Positions 16,122 to 23,377 of a stretch of DNA of 23,377 bases are shown here, in pieces. The position numbers and the translations under genes were made by a program. How positions within the stretch are numbered: position 1 is the first letter of the stretch; the number at the start of each line of letters is the position of its first letter. The DNA lies in contig DFGF01000012.1 in NCBI GenBank assembly GCA_002371715.1, positions 1 to 23,377 on the forward strand, in the 5' to 3' direction. The notes under the pieces are model-generated. The model searched no databases. It saw only the letters and a program-made list of their open reading frames with translations, and was not told where the DNA came from. The stretch is from Prevotella sp. UBA3757 (GTDB taxonomy: Bacteria; Bacteroidota; Bacteroidia; Bacteroidales; Bacteroidaceae).

Positions 16122-17144
16122 ATGGGATTTTTTAGTTTTGTACAAGAGATTGCCATGGACTTGGGAACGGCAAATACCATTATTATCAGTGATGATAAGA
16201 TTGTGGTGGACGAACCCTCAGTAGTGGCCTTGGACCGCCATACCGACAAGATGATAGCCGTTGGCGAGAAGGCCAAGATGATGTATGAAAAGACGCATGA
16301 CAACATACGTACCGTACGTCCGCTGCGCGACGGCGTGATAGCCGACTTCTCGGCCTGCGAACAGATGATGCGCGGACTTATCAAGATGGTACACACCGGC
16401 AGCCGCCTCTTCTCGCCCTCGCTGCGCATGGTCATTGGCGTACCCTCGGGCTCTACTGAAGTGGAGCTACGTGCTGTGCGCGACTCTGCCGAACATGCTG
16501 ACGGACGTGACGTCTACCTGATTTTCGAACCTATGGCCGCTGCCATCGGTATCGGTATTGACGTTGAGGCTCCCGAGGGCAACATGATTGTCGACATCGG
16601 TGGTGGTTCTACTGAGATTGCTGTTATCTCGCTGGGTGGCATCGTGTCCAACAACTCCATCCGTACGGCCGGCGACGACCTGACCTACGACATCCAGGAG
16701 TATATGGCACGTCAGCACAATGTCAAGGTCTCTGAGCGCATGGCTGAGCGCATCAAGATTGCGGTAGGCTCTGCACTGACTGACCTGGGTGACGATGCTC
16801 CCGAGGACTATATGGTCCATGGTCCTAACCGCATCACTGCCCTGCCTATGGAAGTGCCCGTGTGCTATCAGGAAATTGCCCACTGTATCGATAAGACCAT
16901 TGCAAAGATAGAGAATGCCGTGCTCTCTGCACTTGAGAATACGCCTCCCGAACTCTATGCCGACATCGTGAGGAACGGTATCTGGTTGGCTGGCGGTGGC
17001 GCACTGTTGCGCGGTTTGGACCGTCGTTTGGAGGAGAAGATTAATATCCCCTTCCACATTGCCGACGACCCCCTGCATTCTGTAGCCAAAGGCGCTGGCA
17101 TTGCCCTGAAGAACGTGGGACGCTTCTCGTTCCTCATGAGGTAG
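16122..17144 (+). CDS. mreB: Rod-shape determining actin homologue MreB
   Basis: This 340-residue bacterial actin polymerises under the inner membrane and guides side-wall peptidoglycan synthesis. The phosphate 1 loop (MDLGTANTIIISDDK) is near residue 11, the phosphate 2 loop is VDIGGGSTEIAVISLGG, and the adenosine region is WLAGGGALLRGLDRRL. Length is normal. The N-terminus MGFFSFVQE has the aromatic residues that anchor MreB to membrane. It is the first shape gene of mreB-mreC-mreD-mrdA-rodA. It lies 29 bp after purH and 59 bp before mreC, with both gaps filled by heptamer repeats. Confidence 0.98.
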   Translation: MGFFSFVQEIAMDLGTANTIIISDDKIVVDEPSVVALDRHTDKMIAVGEKAKMMYEKTHDNIRTVRPLRDGVIADFSACEQMMRGLIKMVHTGSRLFSPSLRMVIGVPSGSTEVELRAVRDSAEHADGRDVYLIFEPMAAAIGIGIDVEAPEGNMIVDIGGGSTEIAVISLGGIVSNNSIRTAGDDLTYDIQEYMARQHNVKVSERMAERIKIAVGSALTDLGDDAPEDYMVHGPNRITALPMEVPVCYQEIAHCIDKTIAKIENAVLSALENTPPELYADIVRNGIWLAGGGALLRGLDRRLEEKINIPFHIADDPLHSVAKGAGIALKNVGRFSFLMR

Positions 17145-17200
17145 TTGACAGTTGAAAGTTGAGAGTTGACAGTTGAGAGTTGAAAGTTGATAATTGAGAG
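17145..17200 (+). repeat. Eight heptamers (TTGANNN) filling the mreB-mreC gap
   Basis: Eight contiguous 7-bp units (mostly TTGANAG, one TTGATAA) start at the base after the mreB TAG and end 3 nt before the mreC GTG. The gap consists of essentially nothing else. Units are TTGACAG, TTGAAAG, TTGAGAG, TTGACAG, TTGAGAG, TTGAAAG, TTGATAA, TTGAGAG. Confidence 0.95.
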
Positions 17201-17203
17201 GTA

Positions 17204-18073
17204 GTGAAGAATCTCTTAGAGTTTCTGCAGCGGTTTCATCATTGGATCCTGTTCGTGCTGTTCGAGGCCTTGAGCTTTGTGCTGTTGTTTCATTACAACC
17301 ACTATCAGGGCAGCGTATGGTTTTCGACGGCCAATGCCTTTGTCGGTGGTATCTATGAGCTGAATGCATCCGTTGAGTCCTTCTTTACGCAGGCTCAAAA
17401 CAATGAACGGCTGACCACTCGTAACTTCTACATGGAACGGCAACTGAGCCAGTTGCGCCGACTCTATCAGGAGGCAACCAAGCAGCCCGTTCCAAAGGAG
17501 GTCGAGGAACTCGAGAAACTCTCACAGTATCAGCTGATACCTGCCAAAGTGGTCACCAGCGAGCTGCACAAGCACAACAACCTGATGACCATCAACCGTG
17601 GTCGGGCCGACGGCGTGGAACCTGGCATGGGCGTGGCCTGCGGCCAGGGCGTGGTGGGGGTCACCTTCCTCTGCAGCGACCATTATACGGTGGTCATCCC
17701 CGTGCTCAACAGCTCGTCGTCACGCATCAGCTGTACCATCCGTGACCGAGGCTATTTTGGCGTGCTGCGCTGGTATGGTCAGGAGTCAGGTTATGCCTAC
17801 GTCGAGGACATTCCCCGTCATGCCCGTTTCAAGCGGGGCGACTGGGTGGAAACCAACGGCTACTCCAGCATCTTCCCGGCCGGCGTGCTGGTGGGACAGA
17901 TTGCGCAGGTCTACAACTCTCGCGACGGACTGTCGTATAAGTTGAAAGTGCGGCTTTCTACCGATTTCGGCACCTTGCGCGACGTAGTTGTCATCAGCGA
18001 CAAGTCGATAGCTGAGCGCATGCGCCTGATGCAGGCTGCCAAGGACTCGTTGAAGTTGAACGTACACGAATAA
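17204..18073 (+). CDS. mreC: Rod-shape determining protein MreC
   Basis: This 289-residue protein starts at GTG (MKNLLEFLQRFHHWILF). It has one N-terminal membrane segment (about residues 12-35), a coiled-coil stretch (about 60-105, with QAQNNERLTTRNFYMERQLS), and a periplasmic double beta-barrel with INRGRADGVEPGMGVACGQGVVG followed by SSSRISCTIRDRGYFGVLRW, as in other MreC proteins. It links the cytoplasmic MreB filaments to PBP2 and activates it. No ATG choice exists upstream because the mreB gap is only 59 bp of repeats. mreD begins 6 bp after the stop. Confidence 0.96.
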   Translation: MKNLLEFLQRFHHWILFVLFEALSFVLLFHYNHYQGSVWFSTANAFVGGIYELNASVESFFTQAQNNERLTTRNFYMERQLSQLRRLYQEATKQPVPKEVEELEKLSQYQLIPAKVVTSELHKHNNLMTINRGRADGVEPGMGVACGQGVVGVTFLCSDHYTVVIPVLNSSSSRISCTIRDRGYFGVLRWYGQESGYAYVEDIPRHARFKRGDWVETNGYSSIFPAGVLVGQIAQVYNSRDGLSYKLKVRLSTDFGTLRDVVVISDKSIAERMRLMQAAKDSLKLNVHE

Positions 18074-18079
18074 GAGCGT

Positions 18080-18583
18080 ATGACAATCGATTTACTGAAA
18101 CGGTTTTTGCTATTCATCGTCTTTGTATTGGCACAGGCGTTGGTGTTCGGACGCATCCATTTGTTCCATTACGCCACGCCACTGCTCTACGTCTATTTCG
18201 TGACGATGTTTCCGCGCAATTATCCTAAGTGGGCCGTGCTGACGTGGGGCTTCGTGATGGGCCTCCTGGTCGACATCTTTTATAATACGCCCGGCGTGGC
18301 ATCGGCTTCGCTCACACTGATAGCTGCCGTCCAGCCCTATTTCTTCAGTCTCTTTGTGTCGCGCGACGCTGTCGAGTCGCTTGAACCGTCGCTTCTCAAT
18401 CTTGGCCCGATTAAGTACAGTTATTATATTGTCACGCTGGTGATGCTTTACAGCCTCCTGTTCTATACGCTCGAAATGTTCAGTTTCGTCAACTTCATGG
18501 AGTGGGGTATGTGCGTGTTGGGCAGTGGCATGATTACGTTGTTGCTGATTTTTACGTTCGAGATAGCCAGGAGTCGGGCATGA
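18080..18583 (+). CDS. mreD: Rod-shape determining protein MreD
   Basis: This 167-residue integral membrane protein has about five hydrophobic helices, starting MTIDLLKRFLLFIVFVLAQA. It carries the conserved patch PKWAVLTWGFVMGLLVDIFYN with the Gly-Leu-x-x-Asp motif of MreD. Sequence conservation in this family is low, so position between mreC and mrdA is a large part of the evidence. Its TGA overlaps the mrdA ATG by 4 bp (ATGA), implying coupled translation. Confidence 0.93.
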   Translation: MTIDLLKRFLLFIVFVLAQALVFGRIHLFHYATPLLYVYFVTMFPRNYPKWAVLTWGFVMGLLVDIFYNTPGVASASLTLIAAVQPYFFSLFVSRDAVESLEPSLLNLGPIKYSYYIVTLVMLYSLLFYTLEMFSFVNFMEWGMCVLGSGMITLLLIFTFEIARSRA

Positions 18584-20436
18584 AGGATTATAACCTCAGT
18601 AAGCGTAGCATTGTGATAGGCGGGATAGCTGTGTTTATCGTAGCTGTCTACATTCTCCGTCTGTTTCAGCTCCAGATTACCAGTGATGACTACAAGAAGA
18701 GTGCCGACTCCAATGCCTTCCTGAAAAAGATTGAATATCCGTCGCGTGGCGGCATCTACGACCGCAATGGCAAGTTGCTGGTTTATAATCAGCCAGCCTA
18801 CGACATCATGGTTGTCATGAACGAGGCCAAGGACCATCTGGACACTACCGACTTCTGTAGCGTCATGAACATCACGCGCGAGGAGTTCGACCGTCGCATG
18901 GCTACCATCAAGGACCGCAACAAGAACCCAGGCTATTCGCGCTTTACGCAGCAGGTGTTTATGAGCCAGCTTAGCGACAAAGAGTTCTCCGTCTTCCAGG
19001 AGAAGATGTTCCGCTTCCCCGGCTTCTATATCCAGCGGCGCTCCATCCGTCAGTACGAATACCCCTTTGCCGCCCATGTGCTGGGCGACGTGGCCGAGGT
19101 GTCGCCGTCCGATATCGAGGACGACCCCTACTACCAGCCTGGCGACTACATTGGCAAACTGGGTGTGGAGCGCAGCTACGAGAAACAGCTGCGTGGCGAG
19201 AAGGGCATGCAAATCCTGCTGCGCGATGCCCACGGACGCGTGCAGGGACGTTACCAGAACGGTCGGTTAGACAAGCGCCCGGTGGCTGGCAAGAATCTGA
19301 CGCTGGGCCTCGATGCCGACCTGCAGGCACTGGGCGAACGGCTGATGGAGGGCAAGATTGGCAGCATCGTGGCCATCGAACCCTCGACGGGCGAGATTCT
19401 CTGCATGGTCAGCTCGCCCAGCTACGACCCCCGCATGATGGTTGGCCGACAGCGCTCCAAGAATCACCGGCTGCTCAGTCAGAATGTTTGGAAACCCCTG
19501 CTCAACCGCAGCATCATGGGCCAGTACCCTCCAGGCTCCACTTTCAAGACCACCCAGGGCTTGACTTTCATGACCGAGGGCATCCTGCATCCCACGCATA
19601 CCGCCTATCCCTGCGGCCACGGCTTTAATTTCAGGGGTCTGCACGTGGGCTGTCACGGCCATGCCTCACCGCTCTCGCTGGTGCCGGCTCTCAGCACGTC
19701 GTGTAACGGCTATTTCTGCTGGGGCCTCTACCACATGATTAATACCAACATCTCGAAGTACGGCTCCGTCCAGAACGCCATGAACAAGTGGCGCGACTAT
19801 ATGGTGTCCATGGGTTTCGGCTATCGGTTAGGCGTTGACTTGCCGGGCGAGAAGCGTGGACTGATTCCCAATGCCGCTTTCTACGACAAGGCCTACAAGG
19901 GCTCGTGGAACGGACTGACCGTTATCTCCATAGCCATCGGACAGGGCGAGGTCAACGCCACGCCCCTTCAGATTGCCAACCTCGGCGCTACCATTGCCAA
20001 TCGCGGCTGGTTTATTACGCCCCATGTGGTGAAGAAGGTGCAGGACGAACCGCTCGACACACTCTACACCAAGAAACGCTACACCATGGCCTCGCGCGAG
20101 TCTTACGACTACGTGGTTCAGGGCATGCGTGCCTCGGCCACGGGTGGTACGTGTCACGCCCTGGCCAAGTACGACTTCATGGCTTGCGGCAAGACTGGTA
20201 CGGCCCAGAACCGTGGCCACGACCACTCCGTCTTTATGGGCTTTGCACCCATGGACAAACCGAAAATAGCCGTTGCCGTCTATGTCGAGAATGGTGGCTG
20301 GGGTGCTACGTATGGCGTGCCTATCGGCGGACTCATCATGGAGCAGTACATACACGGCAAACTCTCCGAAGCCTCAGAAAAGCAGGCCACCGAGTTCCAG
20401 AACCGGCATATAGCCTACGGCAATACCAGCCGATAA
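18580..20436 (+). CDS. mrdA: Penicillin-binding protein 2, elongasome transpeptidase
   Basis: I chose the ATG at 18580 because it overlaps the mreD stop (ATGA) and puts the membrane anchor (about residues 9-29) at the N-terminus. A longer frame from 18502 would add residues inside mreD. The 618-residue protein has the pedestal motif IEYPSRGGIYDRNG and a dimerisation-type domain. Its transpeptidase has active-site STFK (Ser320, Lys323), SCN (Ser374, Asn376) and KTG (Lys538). It crosslinks new side-wall peptidoglycan in the periplasm with RodA and is a beta-lactam target. rodA follows after 53 bp. Confidence 0.97.
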   Translation: MKDYNLSKRSIVIGGIAVFIVAVYILRLFQLQITSDDYKKSADSNAFLKKIEYPSRGGIYDRNGKLLVYNQPAYDIMVVMNEAKDHLDTTDFCSVMNITREEFDRRMATIKDRNKNPGYSRFTQQVFMSQLSDKEFSVFQEKMFRFPGFYIQRRSIRQYEYPFAAHVLGDVAEVSPSDIEDDPYYQPGDYIGKLGVERSYEKQLRGEKGMQILLRDAHGRVQGRYQNGRLDKRPVAGKNLTLGLDADLQALGERLMEGKIGSIVAIEPSTGEILCMVSSPSYDPRMMVGRQRSKNHRLLSQNVWKPLLNRSIMGQYPPGSTFKTTQGLTFMTEGILHPTHTAYPCGHGFNFRGLHVGCHGHASPLSLVPALSTSCNGYFCWGLYHMINTNISKYGSVQNAMNKWRDYMVSMGFGYRLGVDLPGEKRGLIPNAAFYDKAYKGSWNGLTVISIAIGQGEVNATPLQIANLGATIANRGWFITPHVVKKVQDEPLDTLYTKKRYTMASRESYDYVVQGMRASATGGTCHALAKYDFMACGKTGTAQNRGHDHSVFMGFAPMDKPKIAVAVYVENGGWGATYGVPIGGLIMEQYIHGKLSEASEKQATEFQNRHIAYGNTSR

Positions 20437-20451
20437 CTCTTCACCCATTTC

Positions 20452-20479
20452 ACATCAGACATCTTACATCAGACATCTA
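20452..20479 (+). repeat. Four heptamers (ACATCNN) before rodA
   Basis: ACATCAG, ACATCTT, ACATCAG, ACATCTA run in tandem (two 14-bp copies with one mismatch), with a fifth looser ACATATC after them. They occupy the gap between mrdA (stop at 20436) and rodA (ATG at 20490). Confidence 0.88.
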
Positions 20480-20489
20480 ACATATCCTC

Positions 20490-21944
20490 ATGGCAACAGA
20501 CAGACGACAGGCAAGCATATTCCGTAGCATCGACTGGTGGACGATACTCATCTACATCGCCCTTCTCACCTTCGGATGGATCAGCGTGTGCGGCGCCAGC
20601 TACTCGTACGGCGAGACCGACATCTTCAGTCTCGACAGCCGTTCGGGCATGCAGATTGTCTGGATAGGCACCAGCATCGTTCTGGGCTTCGTTATCGTTA
20701 TGCTCGACGACCGTTTCTACGACACCTTTGCCTATATCATCTACGCCCTGCTGTTGCTATTGCTCTTTGCCACCATCTTCAATCCCCATTCCATCAAGGG
20801 TTCGCGCTCCTGGCTGGTCCTGGGGCCGTTGCGCCTGCAACCGGCCGAATTTGCCAAGTTTGCCACGGCCCTGGCCTTGTCGAAACTCATGTCTACCTAT
20901 GGGTATAGCATCCATCAGTGGAAGCATTTTGGCGCAGCCCTGGCCGTCATCCTGTTGCCCATGGTGTTCATTGTCCTGCAGCGCGAGACGGGGTCGGCAC
21001 TGGTCTATCTGGCCTTCTTCCTCGTATTCTATCGCGAGGGCATGGCTGGCAGCGTGCTCTTCACGGGCGTAGCCATGGTCGTCTATTTCGTCGTGGGCAT
21101 CCGTTTTGCCGAGGTCTACATGGGCCATACGCCCACGTCGGTGGGCGAGTTTTCGGTCCTGCTCATGGTGCAGCTGTTCTCCATCGGCATGGTGTGGGTC
21201 TATGCCAGCCGCCGCGTGGCGCTCCAGATGCTGTTCTGCAGTCTGGCGGTGACGCTGGTGTCCCTGCTGTTGCTGCTCATTCCCGTCGACATTGTCTATG
21301 TGCAGATGGCGCTTGTCGTCCTGCTGATAGGTTACCTGTTGTGGTCGTGGCTTAGCACGCGCGTGCGTACATATTTATTTATATCCTTGTTCGCCATGGG
21401 TTCGGTGGCTTTCTTCTATGGCGCCGACTTTATCATGCAGAACGTTATGGAGCCCCACCAGCGTTCGCGTATCAACGTGCTGTTAGGACTCGACGAGGAT
21501 CTGCGTGGTGCGGGTTACAATGTCCACCAGAGTGAGATTGCCATTGGTTCCGGCGGTCTGCGTGGCAAGGGCTTCCTCAACGGCACTCAGACCAAACTGA
21601 AGTTCGTGCCCGAGCAGGACACTGACTTCATCTTCTGCACCGTTGGCGAGGAGGAGGGTTTCGTCGGTTCGGCCAGCGTGCTGCTGTTGTTCCTGGCCCT
21701 GATACTCCGGCTCATCTATCTGTCCGAGCGTCAGCCCTACCATTTCTCGCGTATCTACGGCTATTGCGTGCTCAGCATCTTCCTGTTCCATGTCTTCATC
21801 AATGTCGGCATGGTGCTGGGGCTCACGCCAGTTATCGGCATCCCGCTGCCCTTTTTCAGCTACGGTGGTTCCTCCCTCTGGGGTTTCACCTTCCTGCTGT
21901 TCATATTCCTGCGACTGGATGCCAGCCGCAACCGGTCGCGCTAA
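20490..21944 (+). CDS. rodA: RodA, SEDS-family peptidoglycan glycosyltransferase
   Basis: This 484-residue polytopic membrane protein of the SEDS family polymerises lipid II into glycan strands for wall elongation together with PBP2. Conserved signatures are SRSWLVLGPLRLQPAEFAK, IVLQRETGSAL, the long loop QSEIAIGSGGLRGKGFLNGTQTKLKFVPEQDTDFIF-type segment ending in VGEEEGF, and the last helices with LGLTPVIGIPLPFFSYGGSS. It is longer than E. coli RodA (370 residues) because of an extra central hydrophobic region, which I believe is usual in Bacteroidales. It is the last gene of the operon. The downstream neighbours converge on it. Confidence 0.96.
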   Translation: MATDRRQASIFRSIDWWTILIYIALLTFGWISVCGASYSYGETDIFSLDSRSGMQIVWIGTSIVLGFVIVMLDDRFYDTFAYIIYALLLLLLFATIFNPHSIKGSRSWLVLGPLRLQPAEFAKFATALALSKLMSTYGYSIHQWKHFGAALAVILLPMVFIVLQRETGSALVYLAFFLVFYREGMAGSVLFTGVAMVVYFVVGIRFAEVYMGHTPTSVGEFSVLLMVQLFSIGMVWVYASRRVALQMLFCSLAVTLVSLLLLLIPVDIVYVQMALVVLLIGYLLWSWLSTRVRTYLFISLFAMGSVAFFYGADFIMQNVMEPHQRSRINVLLGLDEDLRGAGYNVHQSEIAIGSGGLRGKGFLNGTQTKLKFVPEQDTDFIFCTVGEEEGFVGSASVLLLFLALILRLIYLSERQPYHFSRIYGYCVLSIFLFHVFINVGMVLGLTPVIGIPLPFFSYGGSSLWGFTFLLFIFLRLDASRNRSR

Positions 21945-21976
21945 CAGTGAGTACCAAAAGCAAAGACTTTATTAAA

Positions 21977-22047
21977 ACAACGGATTTAACGCATGGCGGT
22001 TACGTGGTGTCTATGTAAAAATCCGTTTAATCCGTTAAATCCGTTGT
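21977..22047. repeat. Inverted repeat and 9-bp tandem repeats between convergent genes
   Basis: A perfect 15-bp inverted repeat (ACAACGGATTTAACG at 21977-21991, its complement at 22033-22047) encloses 41 bp. Its right arm lies within three tandem 9-bp units AATCCGTTT, AATCCGTTA, AATCCGTTG (22020-22046). Sited between rodA and the leftward HMA gene, it could act as a two-way transcription end, though no T-run follows and the loop is long. Confidence 0.75.
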
Positions 22048-22068
22048 CGTTAAAAGGAATGTATCGTT

Positions 22069-22398
22069 TTATTTGGCTTTCTTCTCAGTGCCCTTTTCCG
22101 GCTGCTGTTTCTCTTCGGCTTTCATCTCCGTAGCCTTGTAGCCGAATTTGCCGAAGGCGTTGATAATGGCCTCGGGTTTGGTCTTGTCGGCATCGTAGGT
22201 GATGACGACGCGCTGCTGGTCAATACTGGTCTCAATGGACTTGATGCCCTTCTCGAATCGGAGGTTACCCTTTATCTTCTTCTCGCAGCCGTCACAGTGC
22301 ATCTGCGGCAGAGTGGTTACTACAAGAGTTTTCAGGTCCTTTGCCTGTGCGGTCAGTGCTGCCAGCACCAGGGCGAATGTTACGAATGACTTTTTCAT
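22069..22398 (-). CDS. Secreted heavy-metal-associated (HMA) domain protein
   Basis: This 109-residue protein has a signal peptide (MKKSFVTFALVLAALTAQA) followed by one HMA domain with the metal-binding loop MHCDGC (Cys35, Cys38). The usual pattern continues with IKGNLRFEKGIKSIETSID and VVITYDADKTKPEAIINAFGKFGY. HMA domains bind copper(I) or other soft metals through the two cysteines. A Lys/Glu-rich tail (about the last 20 residues) is likely disordered. It lies 54 bp behind the second TonB-dependent receptor gene and is probably co-transcribed. It may accept metal entering through that receptor, or detoxify it. Copper is the first guess but is not shown. Confidence 0.9.
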   Translation of the reverse strand: MKKSFVTFALVLAALTAQAKDLKTLVVTTLPQMHCDGCEKKIKGNLRFEKGIKSIETSIDQQRVVITYDADKTKPEAIINAFGKFGYKATEMKAEEKQQPEKGTEKKAK

Positions 22399-22452
22399 AC
22401 TTCTTAATCTGTTTTTTTTGTTTTTATTTTTAGCTTTTTACTTTTTTACCTT

Positions 22453-23377
22453 TTAAAGCCTGTTTCCCAGGTTGATGCGGATGCCGGCATAGAACATACG
22501 GCCGTGGACGGGACCCCACACCATCGTCGGGTCGAACTCGCTGCTCCACGGGTTGGAGGCGTTGATGATGGGGTTGTCCTGACGGTAGCCCGTCAGGTTC
22601 TCGCCGCCAATGTATATCGAGAAGTGGCGGAACCATCGCGTCACCTGAGCGTTCAACTGTCCGTAGGCCGGAAAGCGCTTGTCCCAGGCCAACTGTCCGT
22701 CGGCCTTCGTGTAGGGGTCGGGCATGCGGCCGCCTCCGTTCAGCTGGAAGGTGGCGTCGAATTGCCACAGGCCCAGGGGCGTTTTGTAGCTCGCCGTCAG
22801 CAGTCCCTTGTACTTGCTCTGCAGCGGCTTCTCGCGCAGTTGGCCGTTGTACGTCGTGCGTACGTCGTTCAGTCGGTAGGCAGCGGTCAGTTCCAATCCG
22901 CTGACGATGGGGTAGCTGGCTTCCACTTGCAGGGTGTGGGAGTAGGAACGTCCGTCCAGGTTGGTGAGTCTGATGAGCTGCGGGTCACTGTCGTAGTCGA
23001 TGACCATCTGCTGGCTGAAGTGTGTGTAGTAGTACTCGGCGTTGAGCTTCAGCAGCTTGTCGGCAATGGGAATGTTGACCGTTGTCGATATGCCGTAGTT
23101 CCATGCGCGCTCCTGCTTTAGGTCGTCGACTACCAGCCGTCGTCCGCTGGCCAGCAGGTAGTTGTTCTCGGCCAGTGCGAAAGGCGTGCGGTAGCCCTTG
23201 CCTGCCGAGACGCGGACGGTGAAGTAGTCCGTGGGTGCGTACTTGACGTGCAGTCGGGGCGTGACGAACGTGCCGTAGCGTGAACTGTGATCGCCACGCA
23301 GGCCGGCCATGACCACCAGCTTGTCGTCGATGTTCAGCGTGTACTGCAGGTAGGCGCCAGGGGTCGTCTCTCTCGTG
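22453..23377 (-). CDS. TonB-dependent receptor, C-terminal part (cut by the window edge)
   Basis: The reading frame is open from the right edge of the window to the stop at 22453, about 307 codons. No start belongs here. The visible part is the beta-barrel, with GAYLQYTLNIDDKLVVMAGL, then RLHVKYAPTDYFTVRVSAGKGYRTPFALAENNYLL, a signature seen in vitamin B12- and siderophore-type receptors (VSAGKGYRTP), and the final barrel strand MFYAGIRINLGNRL. It resembles the BtuB/FepA-like receptors rather than the SusC type. Plug and signal peptide are outside the window. With the HMA protein behind it, metal or metal-chelate uptake is a fair inference. Confidence 0.9.
   Translation of the reverse strand, partial: TRETTPGAYLQYTLNIDDKLVVMAGLRGDHSSRYGTFVTPRLHVKYAPTDYFTVRVSAGKGYRTPFALAENNYLLASGRRLVVDDLKQERAWNYGISTTVNIPIADKLLKLNAEYYYTHFSQQMVIDYDSDPQLIRLTNLDGRSYSHTLQVEASYPIVSGLELTAAYRLNDVRTTYNGQLREKPLQSKYKGLLTASYKTPLGLWQFDATFQLNGGGRMPDPYTKADGQLAWDKRFPAYGQLNAQVTRWFRHFSIYIGGENLTGYRQDNPIINASNPWSSEFDPTMVWGPVHGRMFYAGIRINLGNRL

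Overview
This window looks like chromosomal DNA from a member of the Bacteroidales, most likely Prevotellaceae. The evidence is TonB-dependent outer-membrane receptors paired with lipoproteins, promoters of the Bacteroidota type (TTTG, about 20 bp, TAnnTTTG), no clear Shine-Dalgarno sequences, a Wzi-type outer-membrane protein, and a purH-mreBCD-mrdA-rodA gene order. The genus is an inference from protein flavour, not a computed placement. I see no phage, transposase, CRISPR array, rRNA or tRNA.

Layout, left to right. (1) Positions 1-20 hold the first codons of a leftward ribosomal protein L31 gene with its promoter. (2) Positions 289-5514 form a leftward operon: a TonB-dependent receptor, a DUF5689-type lipoprotein and a lipoprotein with three OB-fold-like repeats. 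A secreted endonuclease/exonuclease/phosphatase and uridine kinase (5678-7411) diverge from it. Together these suggest a system that binds, cuts and salvages extracellular nucleic acid. It is the best candidate here for an undescribed system, but its function is inferred. (3) Positions 7423-10024 hold a DUF308/HdeD-like membrane protein, a histidine phosphatase and a secreted Ser/Asn/Arg-rich protein. A 21-bp-period palindrome array lies between the first two, and the last two overlap tail to tail by 117 bp. (4) Positions 10185-13779 form a leftward exopolysaccharide-type operon: a WecA/MraY-family transferase, a small bacterial sugar transferase, a Wzi-like protein and a small lipoprotein. 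It ends in a clear intrinsic terminator. (5) A FadL/OmpP1-family porin lies at 13875-15218. (6) Positions 15496-21944 hold a rightward operon with a PurH reduced to its IMP cyclohydrolase domain, then mreB, mreC, mreD, mrdA (PBP2) and rodA, the elongasome core. (7) Positions 22069-23377 hold a leftward secreted heavy-metal-associated (HMA) protein and the C-terminal part of a second TonB-dependent receptor, a likely metal-handling pair.

A theme crossing the gene boundaries is short tandem repeats with a 7-bp unit in several intergenic gaps (10157-10184, 12089-12116, 16088-16115, 17145-17200, 20452-20479). The sequences differ but the unit length is the same. Several abut a stop codon, and one fills almost the entire mreB-mreC gap. 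Related repeats of 15 and 9 bp occur at udk and downstream of rodA. No gap between genes exceeds 300 bp. All starts, motifs and repeat coordinates were read by eye; no database search was run.
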